Source: Sediminibacterium sp. (GTDB lineage: Bacteria > Bacteroidota > Bacteroidia > Chitinophagales > Chitinophagaceae). Taken from it: 64,000 nucleotides of DNA. Below are positions 28,007 through 36,801 of the stretch, in pieces. The stretch lies in contig NZ_JAUYTR010000007.1 in the NCBI RefSeq assembly GCF_030695065.1, forward strand, positions 124,001 through 188,000. Reading direction: 5' to 3'. A model generated the notes under the pieces. It was not told the DNA's origin. It ran no database searches and saw only the letters and a program-made list of their open reading frames with translations. Made by a program: the position numbers and the translations under genes. Every line of letters begins with the position of its first letter. Position 1 is the first letter of the stretch.

Positions 28007-28130
28007 GAAACAAAAAGAGCCTCGGCAATAGCCGGGGTTTTTTTGTGCGCGAGTGTTGAGCGTTTACGCTCATAAACGAGAGCGCAAAAAAAACCAAAGA
28101 GCGCGAAGCGCTCAGGCTCATTTTGTTTCA
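28007..28130. repeat. Large nested palindrome next to tRNA-Pro
   Basis: GAAACAAAAAGAGCCT (28007-28022) pairs with 28115-28130 (15 of 16). Inside lie the terminator hairpin, a second stem formed by the GGTTTTTTTGTGCGC stretch (28036-28050) with GCGCAAAAAAAACC (28082-28095), a GAGCGTTTACGCTC hairpin (28057-28070) and GAGCGCGAAGCGCTC (28099-28113). The structure starts one base after the tRNA gene. It could be a REP-like element, a structured RNA or part of an integrase site. Confidence 0.6.
28020..28044 (+). terminator. Intrinsic terminator after tRNA-Pro
   Basis: CCTCGGC (28020-28026), AATA loop, GCCGGGG (28031-28037), then seven T. Ends the tRNA transcript. Confidence 0.75.
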
Positions 28131-28136
28131 GTACCC

Positions 28137-28182
28137 CCCACAATAGGATCACGGAGCGCAGCGACGTGAATCCTATTGTGAT
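28137..28182. repeat. Inverted repeat flanking an AGCGCAGCGA core
   Basis: CACAATAGGAT-CACG (28139-28153) is repeated inverted as CGTGAATCCTATTGTG (28165-28180), one base inserted, around a GC-rich core. Separate from, but adjacent to, the nested palindrome to its left. Confidence 0.55.
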
Positions 28183-28255
28183 CAGCGAACATGAAAACTT
28201 ATATATATTGGGTTAACAACTTTTTGGTAATTATCGAAATTCTAATTTATTTCAA

Positions 28256-29375
28256 TTGTTTGTTAAAAAAGGAATAAAAAAGCAAAATTGGGATATAAAA
28301 ATAGGAAGATCCAAACAACAATCAAACTATTTAATCAACTTTGGAATTTATCCTAAATCAATCAAGTTTAAGCTACTCTATATCTATCTTGATCTTAAGT
28401 TGCAAGACGTAGCAGTCACTGTTGAAAGAATAAATAATTATTTGTTTAGGTAAAGGCTAATCAGGAATGATGCTTTTACAAATAATGGATAATGCTCTTT
28501 GAAAATATAGAAGCGAATTGTATTTCGGCACTACGAATAATTATGGTGCAACACGAGTATATACTTGAGCTTTTTGCAAATAAGAATGCCGATCAGATAA
28601 TATTCCTTAAATTTTTTTTTACACTTTCATTTCTTGATAAACCCAAAATATACATTCTGACTAAGCCTATTAATTCCAATAATCCATGCACAAACAGTGG
28701 ATTCATGAAACACTAAGAATGAATTAAGAAAATTCTTAAATGAGTTTACGAAATGGAATATACTGATCAGAATGTTTTCGCTACATTCAAGGAAAAAAAG
28801 AAACAATACGAAAGTAAATTTTAATATGTTCACAAATACAAATGCTCGAAGCAAAAATATTTTCCGATCGCATGCTTGAACTTGTTCGCGACTCATTTTT
28901 TTCTCTTTTTATACAGATATAGCGATACCTGATCTCCCAAATTTAAAATCTCTGCAGATTTAGTCAGGTTCGCATGGTGTGCGATGGTTGACTTACAAGC
29001 GTGAGAAAAGCTTTATTACACCCCATGTAACACTGCTTAATCGTGTAGATCAATCACTTGAAAAGTATGCTTTATCAAAAAATACAAAGGTGCAACATAC
29101 ATGTTTTCCCAAAGTATCTATTCAATAACTCAACGAAGCTCTTAAAATGATTAGTGAAATTTGTGATAAGGGATGTCATTGAATTTCTTTATGGCCAGAC
29201 ATACGTTTGCCACGACTTTCACTCTTGAGCAGGATATTCCAATTACTACTAAAAAGAAATGATGGAATATGACATACTAGAAAGCACAATGAACTAAACT
29301 AAGACGTCAAAATGCCTGATATCTGCTGATATGAGATTATTGAATGAAAAAACTCGGACAAAATGCTGTGATTAA
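28256..29375 (+). pseudogene. Decayed tyrosine-recombinase integrase
   Basis: Remains of a Bacteroidota-type tyrosine site-specific integrase, identified from fragments in shifting frames. N-terminal block 28256-28453 (WDIKIGRSK ... VTVERINNYLF, like the core-binding region before VTAE-IKN). Central block near 28839: LEAKIFSDRMLELVRDSFFS, continuing in another frame as FFSFYTDIAIPDLPNLKSL, corresponding to the F-S-CYTGLAY-D-KNL box. Then WLTYKREKSFITPHVTLLNR and SLEKYALSKN, NEALKMISEICDK, and the catalytic H-x-x-R box as MARHTFATTFTLEQDIPI (about 29190-29245). C-terminal remnant ISADMRLLNEK to the stop at 29375. Several stops and frameshifts, plus loss of the Tyr box, make it inactive. It sits just after tRNA-Pro and marks the block as an integrated island that can no longer mobilise itself. 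Confidence 0.8.
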
Positions 29376-29655
29376 TAAACAATTACAGACCTTCATTTTG
29401 CTTAAGATAAACTAATAAATTTAGTATTCCTATAAAAAAATACCCATTAATTTAATATTCAGTAAGTTAAATATCATATTTTTCAATTGCCGAAATCGAA
29501 ATTGAACTTTTCTCAAAATAATTAGTGCTAATTACTAATATTTTTAGTAATTTGGTTTTATTCATCAGTGTTTGTAGATAATATTTTATGCACATGACGG
29601 ATTTTATAGAGGGGAACTGTATAAAAAATACATAATAACTTATATATTTAGCATT
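29376..29655. other. AT-rich leader of the island operon
   Basis: 280 bases with no gene, strongly AT-rich, between the integrase remnant and the SIS-HAD gene. It must hold the promoter of the five-gene operon; TATATTTA (29641-29648) immediately before the start and TAATTTGG near 29549 are only partial matches to the -7 consensus. No operator-like palindrome stands out. Confidence 0.4.
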
Positions 29656-31536
29656 ATGGGAAAGCCTTTTGGGAACGAACTGGAATTATTGGATGAAACC
29701 ATTGAATGGGCTTCAGGAGTGGACGTAGAATCTCTCTCAGCAAGTGTCAAAAAATATCACCATCCTGTTTACATCGTGGGTTCTGGCGGTTCATTTAGCG
29801 CCTGTATTTACGCAGCAGATCTGCTAACAGCCCGAGGTGTCTTTGCTAAAGCAGTTACACCATTGGAACTCTTTTATGCCAGATCAACGTTGCGGAGGTC
29901 AAATTTGATTTTTATAAGTGCAAGCGGACGCAACACAGATATTCTTTTTGCTTTTAAAAAGGCTGTTGAAAGCGAGCCGGTATCTGTCATCAGCATTTGT
30001 ATGCAGAAAAAAACAAAATTAACTGCTCTTTCTTCAAATTATTCTGCTTGCACGACCTACGAATTTGAACTACCTACCGGTAAGGACGGTTTTTTGGCGA
30101 CTAATTCGCTTGCAGCCTATTTTGCGATATTATACAGGGCAATCGAGAATCCTGTGTTAGGTAAGTTACCTGCCAAAAAGCCAGAATCATTTTACACAGA
30201 TTTTATCAGGCAAACCACCACCGGTACTTGTTTTGCGATACTCTATGGTTCTTATAATCACGGGGTCGCCGTAGACCTTGAGTCTAAATTTTCTGAAGCT
30301 GGTTTAGCACCGTCTCTGCTAAGTGATTATAGGCATTTTGCTCATGGCAGACATCAATGGTTTGATAAAAGAGAAGACTCAGCCATTATTGCTCTAACAA
30401 GCAAATCAGATGAAAAGCTTGCTCATAAAACACTTGCGTTGTTACCTGACAAAATACCGAGAATCATATTGCATAGCGACGAACCCAATCATAGTGCTGC
30501 AATTCATTTGTTGGTGCAATCAATGCAAATCATTAAGCATTACGGGAAAAAGCAAGGCATCGACCCAGGCCGCCCTGGTGTCCCAGATTATGGTTCCAAA
30601 ATTTATCATCTACGCTATGATAGGTTGATCAGTAATAGGGCAGAAACGAACATGGAAGTTGCCATTAAACGTAAGGCAAAAATCGAGGGTGCCGCAATTC
30701 TTAGCGATGATAGTTTAAAAGTCTGGAAGGGGTATTACGAAAGTTTTATTGAAACACTTAGTCTCGCAAAATATGGAAGTCTTGTTTTCGATTATGATGG
30801 AACGTTATGTTCTTCAGCCAATCGGTTTAAAGGCATGGGAGAAGATGTTCAACAGTTGCTGGTAAATTTTGTCAAGAAGGGATTCGTTTTAGGTATTATA
30901 TCAGGTAGAGGCAAATCATTGCGAGAGGATCTTGAAAAAGCGTTTGCTAAAACACCTGAGCTAAAGAAGAACGTAATTGTAGGTTATTATAACGGAAGCG
31001 ATATCGCTCCATTGACGAACTCCAAACGGCCGGATAAAACCAGCGCGATGCATCCATCTCTTAAGATAATTCAGGGAAAACTGGCGAAGATTGGAATTAT
31101 CGGAGCCGAGAGCCCTAATCAGCTCACTTTTGGTTCTGCATCTACTGACGAATGGAGTACTTTGAGGGATGCCTTGTTAAATGAAATGATGTTGCTTGAT
31201 CTCGAAGATATAACCGTTGTTGAATCCTCACATTCAATTGATGTCATACCAAGAAAAATTGCGTCAAAGAACAACATGCTTGCGCATTGTTACAAAAAAA
31301 GTAAGCAACTAGGGTTGGTGCAAGAAGCGCTATGTATTGGCGATAAAGGTCAGTGGCCAGGAAACGATTATGCATTACTTGCAAACAAATATTCGTTGAG
31401 TGTAGGTGAGGTATCTTCAAATCCTGATACGGGCTGGAATATCTGCCCTGCTGGGTTACGAGATGAGAAGGCAGTCGCTTACCTTTTTGAGAAAATAAAA
31501 TTCAGTAAAGGATACTTTTCATTTCAAGCAAAATAA
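29656..31536 (+). CDS. Double-SIS sugar-phosphate isomerase / HAD phosphatase fusion
   Basis: 626-residue fusion, first gene of the island operon. Residues 1-340 form two sugar-isomerase (SIS) subdomains as in GlmS/AgaS: YIVGSGGSFSACIYAADLL (39-57), FISASGRNTDI (87-97) and a second lobe with CFAILYGSYNHGVAVDLE and DYRHFAHGRHQWFD. Residues 370-626 form a haloacid-dehalogenase phosphatase of the sucrose/trehalose-phosphatase-like (C2-cap) type: nucleophile DYDGT (Asp379, Asp381), ISGRG near 416, and GDKGQWPGND (562-571) with the metal-binding Asp. Both halves look catalytically intact, so the enzyme could isomerise and dephosphorylate a sugar phosphate. Cytosolic. Gap to next gene is 6 bases. 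Domain calls are firm; substrate unknown. Confidence 0.85.
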   Translation: MGKPFGNELELLDETIEWASGVDVESLSASVKKYHHPVYIVGSGGSFSACIYAADLLTARGVFAKAVTPLELFYARSTLRRSNLIFISASGRNTDILFAFKKAVESEPVSVISICMQKKTKLTALSSNYSACTTYEFELPTGKDGFLATNSLAAYFAILYRAIENPVLGKLPAKKPESFYTDFIRQTTTGTCFAILYGSYNHGVAVDLESKFSEAGLAPSLLSDYRHFAHGRHQWFDKREDSAIIALTSKSDEKLAHKTLALLPDKIPRIILHSDEPNHSAAIHLLVQSMQIIKHYGKKQGIDPGRPGVPDYGSKIYHLRYDRLISNRAETNMEVAIKRKAKIEGAAILSDDSLKVWKGYYESFIETLSLAKYGSLVFDYDGTLCSSANRFKGMGEDVQQLLVNFVKKGFVLGIISGRGKSLREDLEKAFAKTPELKKNVIVGYYNGSDIAPLTNSKRPDKTSAMHPSLKIIQGKLAKIGIIGAESPNQLTFGSASTDEWSTLRDALLNEMMLLDLEDITVVESSHSIDVIPRKIASKNNMLAHCYKKSKQLGLVQEALCIGDKGQWPGNDYALLANKYSLSVGEVSSNPDTGWNICPAGLRDEKAVAYLFEKIKFSKGYFSFQAK

Positions 31537-31542
31537 GAATAC

Positions 31543-32679
31543 ATGAAGATCGAAATAGCTGAAGCTTTACTGCAAAAAGTTCTTGAAAAGTCAACAATAA
31601 CTGAAGATAGGATTGATGAGTATCGTAAGTATTTTCAAAGAATGGCTAAGTACAAGTATGACAATTACGAGCAGTATGGTGCTGGTATGCGCTTTATTGA
31701 AAAGCTTGCCCTTTGGCTTGACGGCATGGAAGATGCTGACAAAGAAACAGCATTGGAGTTTATAAAAAACCGAGTGGTGTTTATTTCTGCCTTGGAAATG
31801 CGTTTGTTGGTTGAGGCTTGTTATCCTGATTTAATAAAAGATATTCTGATTGATACTATTAATATTCAAAATTCATATCCGTCATACACACTTAATAAAG
31901 TCATCAATTCTCAGGAATACAAAATGCTTCTCAGACGTTCGCTTTTTTTTGGGATGAGCGATGGTGCACGTATTGATGAATTTAGGCGTGCTAATACGGG
32001 CAAAATATCACACGAGCAAATCTACCAGACCTATGAGCTATCCGAAGTTCGGGCAGAGAAAATGCAGAAGGAACTGATTCAGGATTTCCCTGGTCTCTTT
32101 GGACGTGAAGCTAAGGAGGGTGAAGACAAATTTCAGCGATTGTTTTTACTTGACGATTTTTCAGCAAGCGGAACCTCTTATTTGAAATATGATAAAGAGA
32201 AGGATAAATTGAAAGGAAAAATTGCTGGACTATACGAATCCGTTTTTTCAAAGGATAGTAAACTCTCAAAAATTTTTGATATCGACAATCTGAAAGTATA
32301 TGTAATAATATATCTCTGCACTCAACAGGCCAAGAATGCCATTGAATCAAACTTCGATATACTCGAAGCAAAGTACGGTCATCGTCCACAACTTCTTACG
32401 ATGCATACAATTCCGCAATCATTTGCGCTTGATCCATCCAGTGATCAAGACAAACTGATATGTGAGATCTGCATGAAAGATCAATATTATGACCCTAAAT
32501 TACAAAATAAGCATACCGACCAAGGAGGTACTGATGTAAAAATGGGCTTTGGAGGATGTGGTCTGCCTTTAATTCTCCATCACAATACCCCTAATAATTC
32601 TGTACCTATATTATGGTCATATGAGAACAGTAAATTTGAAGGATTGTTTCCAAGAATTCCAAGACATATAGTGCTATGA
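31543..32679 (+). CDS. Phosphoribosyltransferase-like protein (PRTase-CE type)
   Basis: 378 residues. A helical N-terminal ~120 residues precede a PRTase-like core whose PRPP-binding loop is RLFLLDDFSASGTS (199-212), matching the consensus hydrophobics-D-D-x-x-x-S/T-G-T. The core departs from housekeeping PRTases elsewhere. A C-terminal part has CEIC (Cys pair), GGCG and HHNTPNNSVPILW, a possible metal site. I believe this corresponds to the PRTase-CE domain described by comparative genomics of conflict systems and named in Pfam next to ORC-CDC6-like ATPases; this is from memory and not checked. Its start lies 6 bases after the SIS-HAD stop, and its stop overlaps the ATPase start by 4 bases. 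Confidence 0.75.
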   Translation: MKIEIAEALLQKVLEKSTITEDRIDEYRKYFQRMAKYKYDNYEQYGAGMRFIEKLALWLDGMEDADKETALEFIKNRVVFISALEMRLLVEACYPDLIKDILIDTINIQNSYPSYTLNKVINSQEYKMLLRRSLFFGMSDGARIDEFRRANTGKISHEQIYQTYELSEVRAEKMQKELIQDFPGLFGREAKEGEDKFQRLFLLDDFSASGTSYLKYDKEKDKLKGKIAGLYESVFSKDSKLSKIFDIDNLKVYVIIYLCTQQAKNAIESNFDILEAKYGHRPQLLTMHTIPQSFALDPSSDQDKLICEICMKDQYYDPKLQNKHTDQGGTDVKMGFGGCGLPLILHHNTPNNSVPILWSYENSKFEGLFPRIPRHIVL

Positions 32680-34604
32680 GAATAGATAAAAATCCTTTCG
32701 TAACCCGTACGTCTGAATATATTGACATGGAGGAAAAATTCATTCAATTATTCAGTGCTGATATATTGCAGCTATTTAAGGATGATGAACTTTGGAATAA
32801 GGTTAATGTACTAAGGAGTTCTCCTGGCGGTGGTAAAACGACATTATTAAAGCTATTCACCCCAAAGGTCCTTCATGCCATTACTCTTAATAAAAATCAT
32901 AATGAGCATGTCAAAGAAGTGTTCTTGGAGCTAAAGTCCCGTGGGGTATTTGATCGTCAGGAAAGGATTAATGTTGTTGGAACATATATTTCATTCAATA
33001 CCCAATTTTCAACTTTCGAATATCTTCCTTTTCCAGCCGGGCAGCAACTCAGGATATTTTTTTCGCTAGTGAATGTAAGATCGATCTTATCCTTTTTGAA
33101 ATCTTTGTGCCTTGTCAAAGATTTTCAATACCCGCAGCAATTAGATAGGATATCCTTTGGTGATACAACATTACCGAGCATGCCTTCACCGCTTCATATG
33201 TTGTCAAAAGGATATGAATTATATTCGTGGGCTATTGCTCAAGAAGAAAAGATTTTCGATGCTGTGGATAGTATCAACCTAAAAGATGTTGAGCAATTAA
33301 CCGGTAGTGATGATTTATACGCCCTAGATTTCCTCGCGGCAGCTAATATTCGTGTTGATGGGGAACCAATAAAAGAGAAAGTGTTAGTCATGTTTGACGA
33401 TGTGCAAAATCTATCGCGCAGTCAGCGTAATCATTTAGTAAAAACGATAGTCGATAAAAGGCCCCTGGTAAATACTTGGATTGCAGAACGGCTCCGTGCT
33501 TTAACTATGGAAGAGTTGCTTTCCGAGGGACAGATTGAACAACGAGATTTACGGATTATTGAACTGGAAAAGTTCTGGTCACGGCGATACCAACAGTTTG
33601 AAAAATTTGCAAAATCTGTTGCCAATCGAAGGCTAGAATCTGCTTTCCCGGATCAGCAGTATGATTTTAGTAGTTTTTTGATGTCCTCTATGGGCCATGG
33701 CAACACCGTAAAGATTGAAAAGGCATTGACCACAGTGAAAGAAAGGATTAAAGAAAAGTTTGGTAAGCAGGAACAATATAAAGCTTGGATTTCACAAAAG
33801 GAGGAGTTGCAGGGTGAACCTTTTCATTTATTGATCGAATGGAGAACGCTTGAGATCATCCTTCACCGTGAGAGTAATCAGGCAAACCTGTTTGATTTTA
33901 CAGAGCTTAGTGAAGACCAGTTGCAGGAGCAGGAAGGAAATGAAGAGAAGGTGGCGGCACAGTTGTTTGTTTATCGGGAATTTGGCATTCCCTTTTATTA
34001 TGGATTTGAACTCGTTGCTCGATTATCATCTTCTAATATTGAACAGTTTCTCACAATCGCCTCCGCATTATTTGAGGAGATACGAAGTAATTCAATTAAA
34101 AAAGTGTTACGGTCACAGACGACGCTGCATATAACGCCAGAAAAACAACAGCAGATCATTCAAAAACTGGCTGGTGAAAAGTGGAAGGCATTGGATAAGC
34201 GTGTCCATGAATTTAATGACATAAAAAGATTGCTCGACGCAATAGGCGAACTTTGCCGGTCTGAAACTTATGTGCCGAATGCCTGGAATGCACCCGGTAT
34301 TAACGGAATTGCTATTACAATGGCCGAACGCAATTTACTTAAGGATTATGCTTTAAAAGATAACACACATATCTATCATTATCTCGCTAGATGCCTTGTG
34401 CTATGCATTAGCTATAACCTAATAGATATCAAACTAAATTATCGCTGCAAAGGAAAAGATTTAATGATCATTTACCTTAACAGGCTATACTGTGCCAAAT
34501 ATGAACTCCCCCTACATAATGGCCGTTTTAAAGAACGAAACCTTGGAATCTTAGCTGGTTATCTTACCAAAGGTTTCCAAGGTCAAATTAAAATGAAAAT
34601 GTAA
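32676..34604 (+). CDS. ORC/CDC6-like AAA-family ATPase
   Basis: 642-residue P-loop ATPase. Walker A SSPGGGKTTLL at 48-58 and Walker B KVLVMFDDVQNL at 235-246, with unusually long (~180 residue) insertion between them. The opening NPFVTRTSEYID and the FDDVQ box resemble the ORC-CDC6-like ATPases of bacterial conflict systems. The C-terminal 350 residues are helical and end with a winged-helix-like, basic tail. Probable sensor or regulator that couples ATP hydrolysis to activation of the neighbouring enzymes. It overlaps the PRTase-like gene by 4 bases and is one base from the next start, so stoichiometric co-production is likely. Exact function is unknown. Confidence 0.75.
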   Translation: MRIDKNPFVTRTSEYIDMEEKFIQLFSADILQLFKDDELWNKVNVLRSSPGGGKTTLLKLFTPKVLHAITLNKNHNEHVKEVFLELKSRGVFDRQERINVVGTYISFNTQFSTFEYLPFPAGQQLRIFFSLVNVRSILSFLKSLCLVKDFQYPQQLDRISFGDTTLPSMPSPLHMLSKGYELYSWAIAQEEKIFDAVDSINLKDVEQLTGSDDLYALDFLAAANIRVDGEPIKEKVLVMFDDVQNLSRSQRNHLVKTIVDKRPLVNTWIAERLRALTMEELLSEGQIEQRDLRIIELEKFWSRRYQQFEKFAKSVANRRLESAFPDQQYDFSSFLMSSMGHGNTVKIEKALTTVKERIKEKFGKQEQYKAWISQKEELQGEPFHLLIEWRTLEIILHRESNQANLFDFTELSEDQLQEQEGNEEKVAAQLFVYREFGIPFYYGFELVARLSSSNIEQFLTIASALFEEIRSNSIKKVLRSQTTLHITPEKQQQIIQKLAGEKWKALDKRVHEFNDIKRLLDAIGELCRSETYVPNAWNAPGINGIAITMAERNLLKDYALKDNTHIYHYLARCLVLCISYNLIDIKLNYRCKGKDLMIIYLNRLYCAKYELPLHNGRFKERNLGILAGYLTKGFQGQIKMKM

Positions 34605-34605
34605 T

Positions 34606-35742
34606 ATGAGGTGGGAAAATTACATATTAAGAAGTGATGAAAAGTTCATGCCTTTTTGGAATGAATATTTGGCGCAACCACGGGACATTCTCTATATCAT
34701 GGGACTTGGTTTTGATCCGAGATCTGTAGTGGGAATTTCAAACATTTATGGAGTGAAAAGTACTGGACTGCGTGATACACTAATCGTTCGATACTACAAA
34801 AACGAGAAGGATAAATTTTCATCGACTCATCCTAAAGTAGTTGAAAACCTTTCTACCCTTACTGATTTTTTATTAGCGAACGGCCATGCGTCTTTCACCG
34901 AAAAAGATGTAATTTTTAGATCAGATGAAGACACTAGTATTACTGCACTCCAATCTGGTGGTATTATAGCATCAACGAGTGACATAGAGCAGTATTCAGA
35001 TATTATCGTTGACATTAGTGCCATGCCCAGAAGTGTTTTTATCCCATTAATTGTAAAACTGCTGATGTTGATTGATGGTCATAATGCAACTTCAGGCGCT
35101 ACAGTTAAAAATTTGCATATTGTTGTAGCGGAAAATCCATCTCTTGATGGAAAAATCCATGATAATGGTACAGATGAAGAAGCAGATTATATACACAGTC
35201 TTCGCGCAAGAGAGATCAGTAAATATGAAGACCAAAAGGAAGTTTGGATTCCCATATTAGGTGAAAATCAGGAGGAGCAATTTGCTAAAATTCGAAAGAA
35301 GTTATCACCTGTTGAAACCTGTCCGATATTGCCATTCCCATCTGAAAACCTGCGACGTGGTGACAATCTTATTAATAAGTATGGTGAAATGCTGTTCAAT
35401 GATGCAGATTTTGAAACAAAAAATATTGTGTATGCAGATGAGGGAAATCCGTTTCATGTTTACCGTTTACTCAATAAAACGATTGAAAGATATAATCGGT
35501 CGTTTCAAATTCTGGAGGGTTGCAAAATCGTTGTTTCGGCACTTTCCAGCAAATTATTGACTGTTGGCGCGTTTTTGTCTGTATATGAGCAAAAAACACT
35601 TGGGAAAAATGTTGGAATTATGCATGTAGAATCGTTAGAGCATGCTTTGGATGATGATTACGAGACAGTAAAAAATGAAGTTGAAAAAAACCATAAATTA
35701 TTCGAAATTTGGCTCGCGGGAGAACCCTACATTGGACTATGA
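34606..35742 (+). CDS. Unrecognised island protein, possible Rossmann-like sensor
   Basis: 378 residues, no family recognised. N-terminal strand-loop RDILYIMGLGFDPRSVVGI (26-44) looks like the first strand and glycine loop of a Rossmann-like fold. IIVDISAMPRSVFIPLIVKL (about 123-142) and a second half beginning near 265 with IVVSALSSKLLTVGAFLSVYE near 306 suggest two more ligand-facing loops. No signal peptide, membrane segment or nuclease motif is seen. Its place between an ATPase and a PfkB kinase in a tight operon suggests a binding or sensing role for a small molecule, which is inference. Stop overlaps the PfkB start by 4 bases. Confidence 0.6.
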   Translation: MRWENYILRSDEKFMPFWNEYLAQPRDILYIMGLGFDPRSVVGISNIYGVKSTGLRDTLIVRYYKNEKDKFSSTHPKVVENLSTLTDFLLANGHASFTEKDVIFRSDEDTSITALQSGGIIASTSDIEQYSDIIVDISAMPRSVFIPLIVKLLMLIDGHNATSGATVKNLHIVVAENPSLDGKIHDNGTDEEADYIHSLRAREISKYEDQKEVWIPILGENQEEQFAKIRKKLSPVETCPILPFPSENLRRGDNLINKYGEMLFNDADFETKNIVYADEGNPFHVYRLLNKTIERYNRSFQILEGCKIVVSALSSKLLTVGAFLSVYEQKTLGKNVGIMHVESLEHALDDDYETVKNEVEKNHKLFEIWLAGEPYIGL

Positions 35743-36779
35743 AAAACGCACCTGTTTGTTTTGGGACCGGTTTGGTCGCTTTAGATGTCATTTTAAACGG
35801 CAGCCCAGCCACTTTGCCTAAGCTTTCGGCTGGCGGGTCGTGCGGTAATGTTTTGAGTATTCTCAGTTACCTGAATTGGTCTGCATATCCGGTAGCTAGA
35901 CTTGCAAATGATCGCGCAGGTGCAGAACTTGTCTTAGATATGACCAGATGGGGGGTTCATCAAGAATTCCTTTCCCAAACGGAAGAAGGAAGCACGCCGA
36001 TAATAATCCATCGTATTTTAAAGGATAAAAATGGTCTCCCTATACATAAATTTGAATTTAAAGACCCGGAGACCAAAGGTTGGCTTCCACAGTTTAAGCC
36101 AATTACAAAAAATGTTGCCGCTGAAGTAATGCACTCTAATCTGATTCCACAGGTGCTGTATTTTGACCGTATGAATCCAGGTACATTTGAGCTTGCAAAA
36201 TACTATAAAGCAAAAGGATCTGTTATTTTTTTCGAACCGACATCGGCGAAAGACGAGGAATTATTTGAAAAGTTTCTAGCATTGGCTGATGTTGTCAAGT
36301 ACTCACACGAACGTATTCCAGAATTTAGAATAAAGCACCCTTCAATTACCTCTTTTTTGGAAATTGAAACACTAGGAAAGGAAGGTTTAGTTTTTCGCTG
36401 TAAAAATCGAACTAAACCCAATCATTGGAAAGAGGCTAAAGGTTTTGATATTGAAAAGGTGCAGGATGCTGCAGGTGCTGGCGATTGGTGTTCAGCAGGC
36501 TTGATTACTCAGTTGTGCAGTAACGGCTATAAAGGTTTATCTAGTTCTTCACATAATGATGTTGAGAAAGCCATCAGTTTTGGCCAAATTCTTGGCGCCC
36601 TTAATTGTTTATATGATGGTGCACGCGGATTGATGTACTATATCGAGTCCAAAAAACTGGTTAAAGCTGTTGCAAGTGTCGAAATGAGTAAATCTATTTC
36701 TAGCCTGAAACTGCCTACAACTCCGATTATTGATATAAGCTCGAATCTAAGGTTTGCAAAACTCTACAGTAAGAAATAA
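35739..36779 (+). CDS. PfkB/ribokinase-family sugar kinase
   Basis: 346-residue sugar or nucleoside kinase. N-terminal CFGTGLVALDVILNG and the sugar-contacting AGGSCGNVLSIL (31-42) correspond to the first PfkB signature; the second signature DAAGAGDWCSAGL (243-255) holds the anion-hole GAGD with catalytic Asp249. Substrate by family is ribose, adenosine, fructose or related; none is assured. Last gene of the operon. Together with SIS, HAD and PRTase activities it points to interconversion of a phosphorylated pentose/hexose or ribosyl compound. The start ATGA overlaps the previous stop; the GTG-started longer frame at 35709 is rejected. Confidence 0.85.
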   Translation: MKNAPVCFGTGLVALDVILNGSPATLPKLSAGGSCGNVLSILSYLNWSAYPVARLANDRAGAELVLDMTRWGVHQEFLSQTEEGSTPIIIHRILKDKNGLPIHKFEFKDPETKGWLPQFKPITKNVAAEVMHSNLIPQVLYFDRMNPGTFELAKYYKAKGSVIFFEPTSAKDEELFEKFLALADVVKYSHERIPEFRIKHPSITSFLEIETLGKEGLVFRCKNRTKPNHWKEAKGFDIEKVQDAAGAGDWCSAGLITQLCSNGYKGLSSSSHNDVEKAISFGQILGALNCLYDGARGLMYYIESKKLVKAVASVEMSKSISSLKLPTTPIIDISSNLRFAKLYSKK

Positions 36780-36801
36780 TAAAATAGTTGTGTTTGGTAT
36801 T

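Noticed and set aside
27889..28152. Minus-strand open frames across tRNA-Pro reading like SGRQDSNLRPPGPKPGA
   Set aside because: This is the well-known artefact translation antisense to a tRNA-Pro gene; the tRNA explains the conservation.
28492..28896. Two short open frames (plus 28492-28716, minus 28627-28896)
   Set aside because: They lie inside the integrase pseudogene, have no similarity of their own and are AT-rich chance frames.
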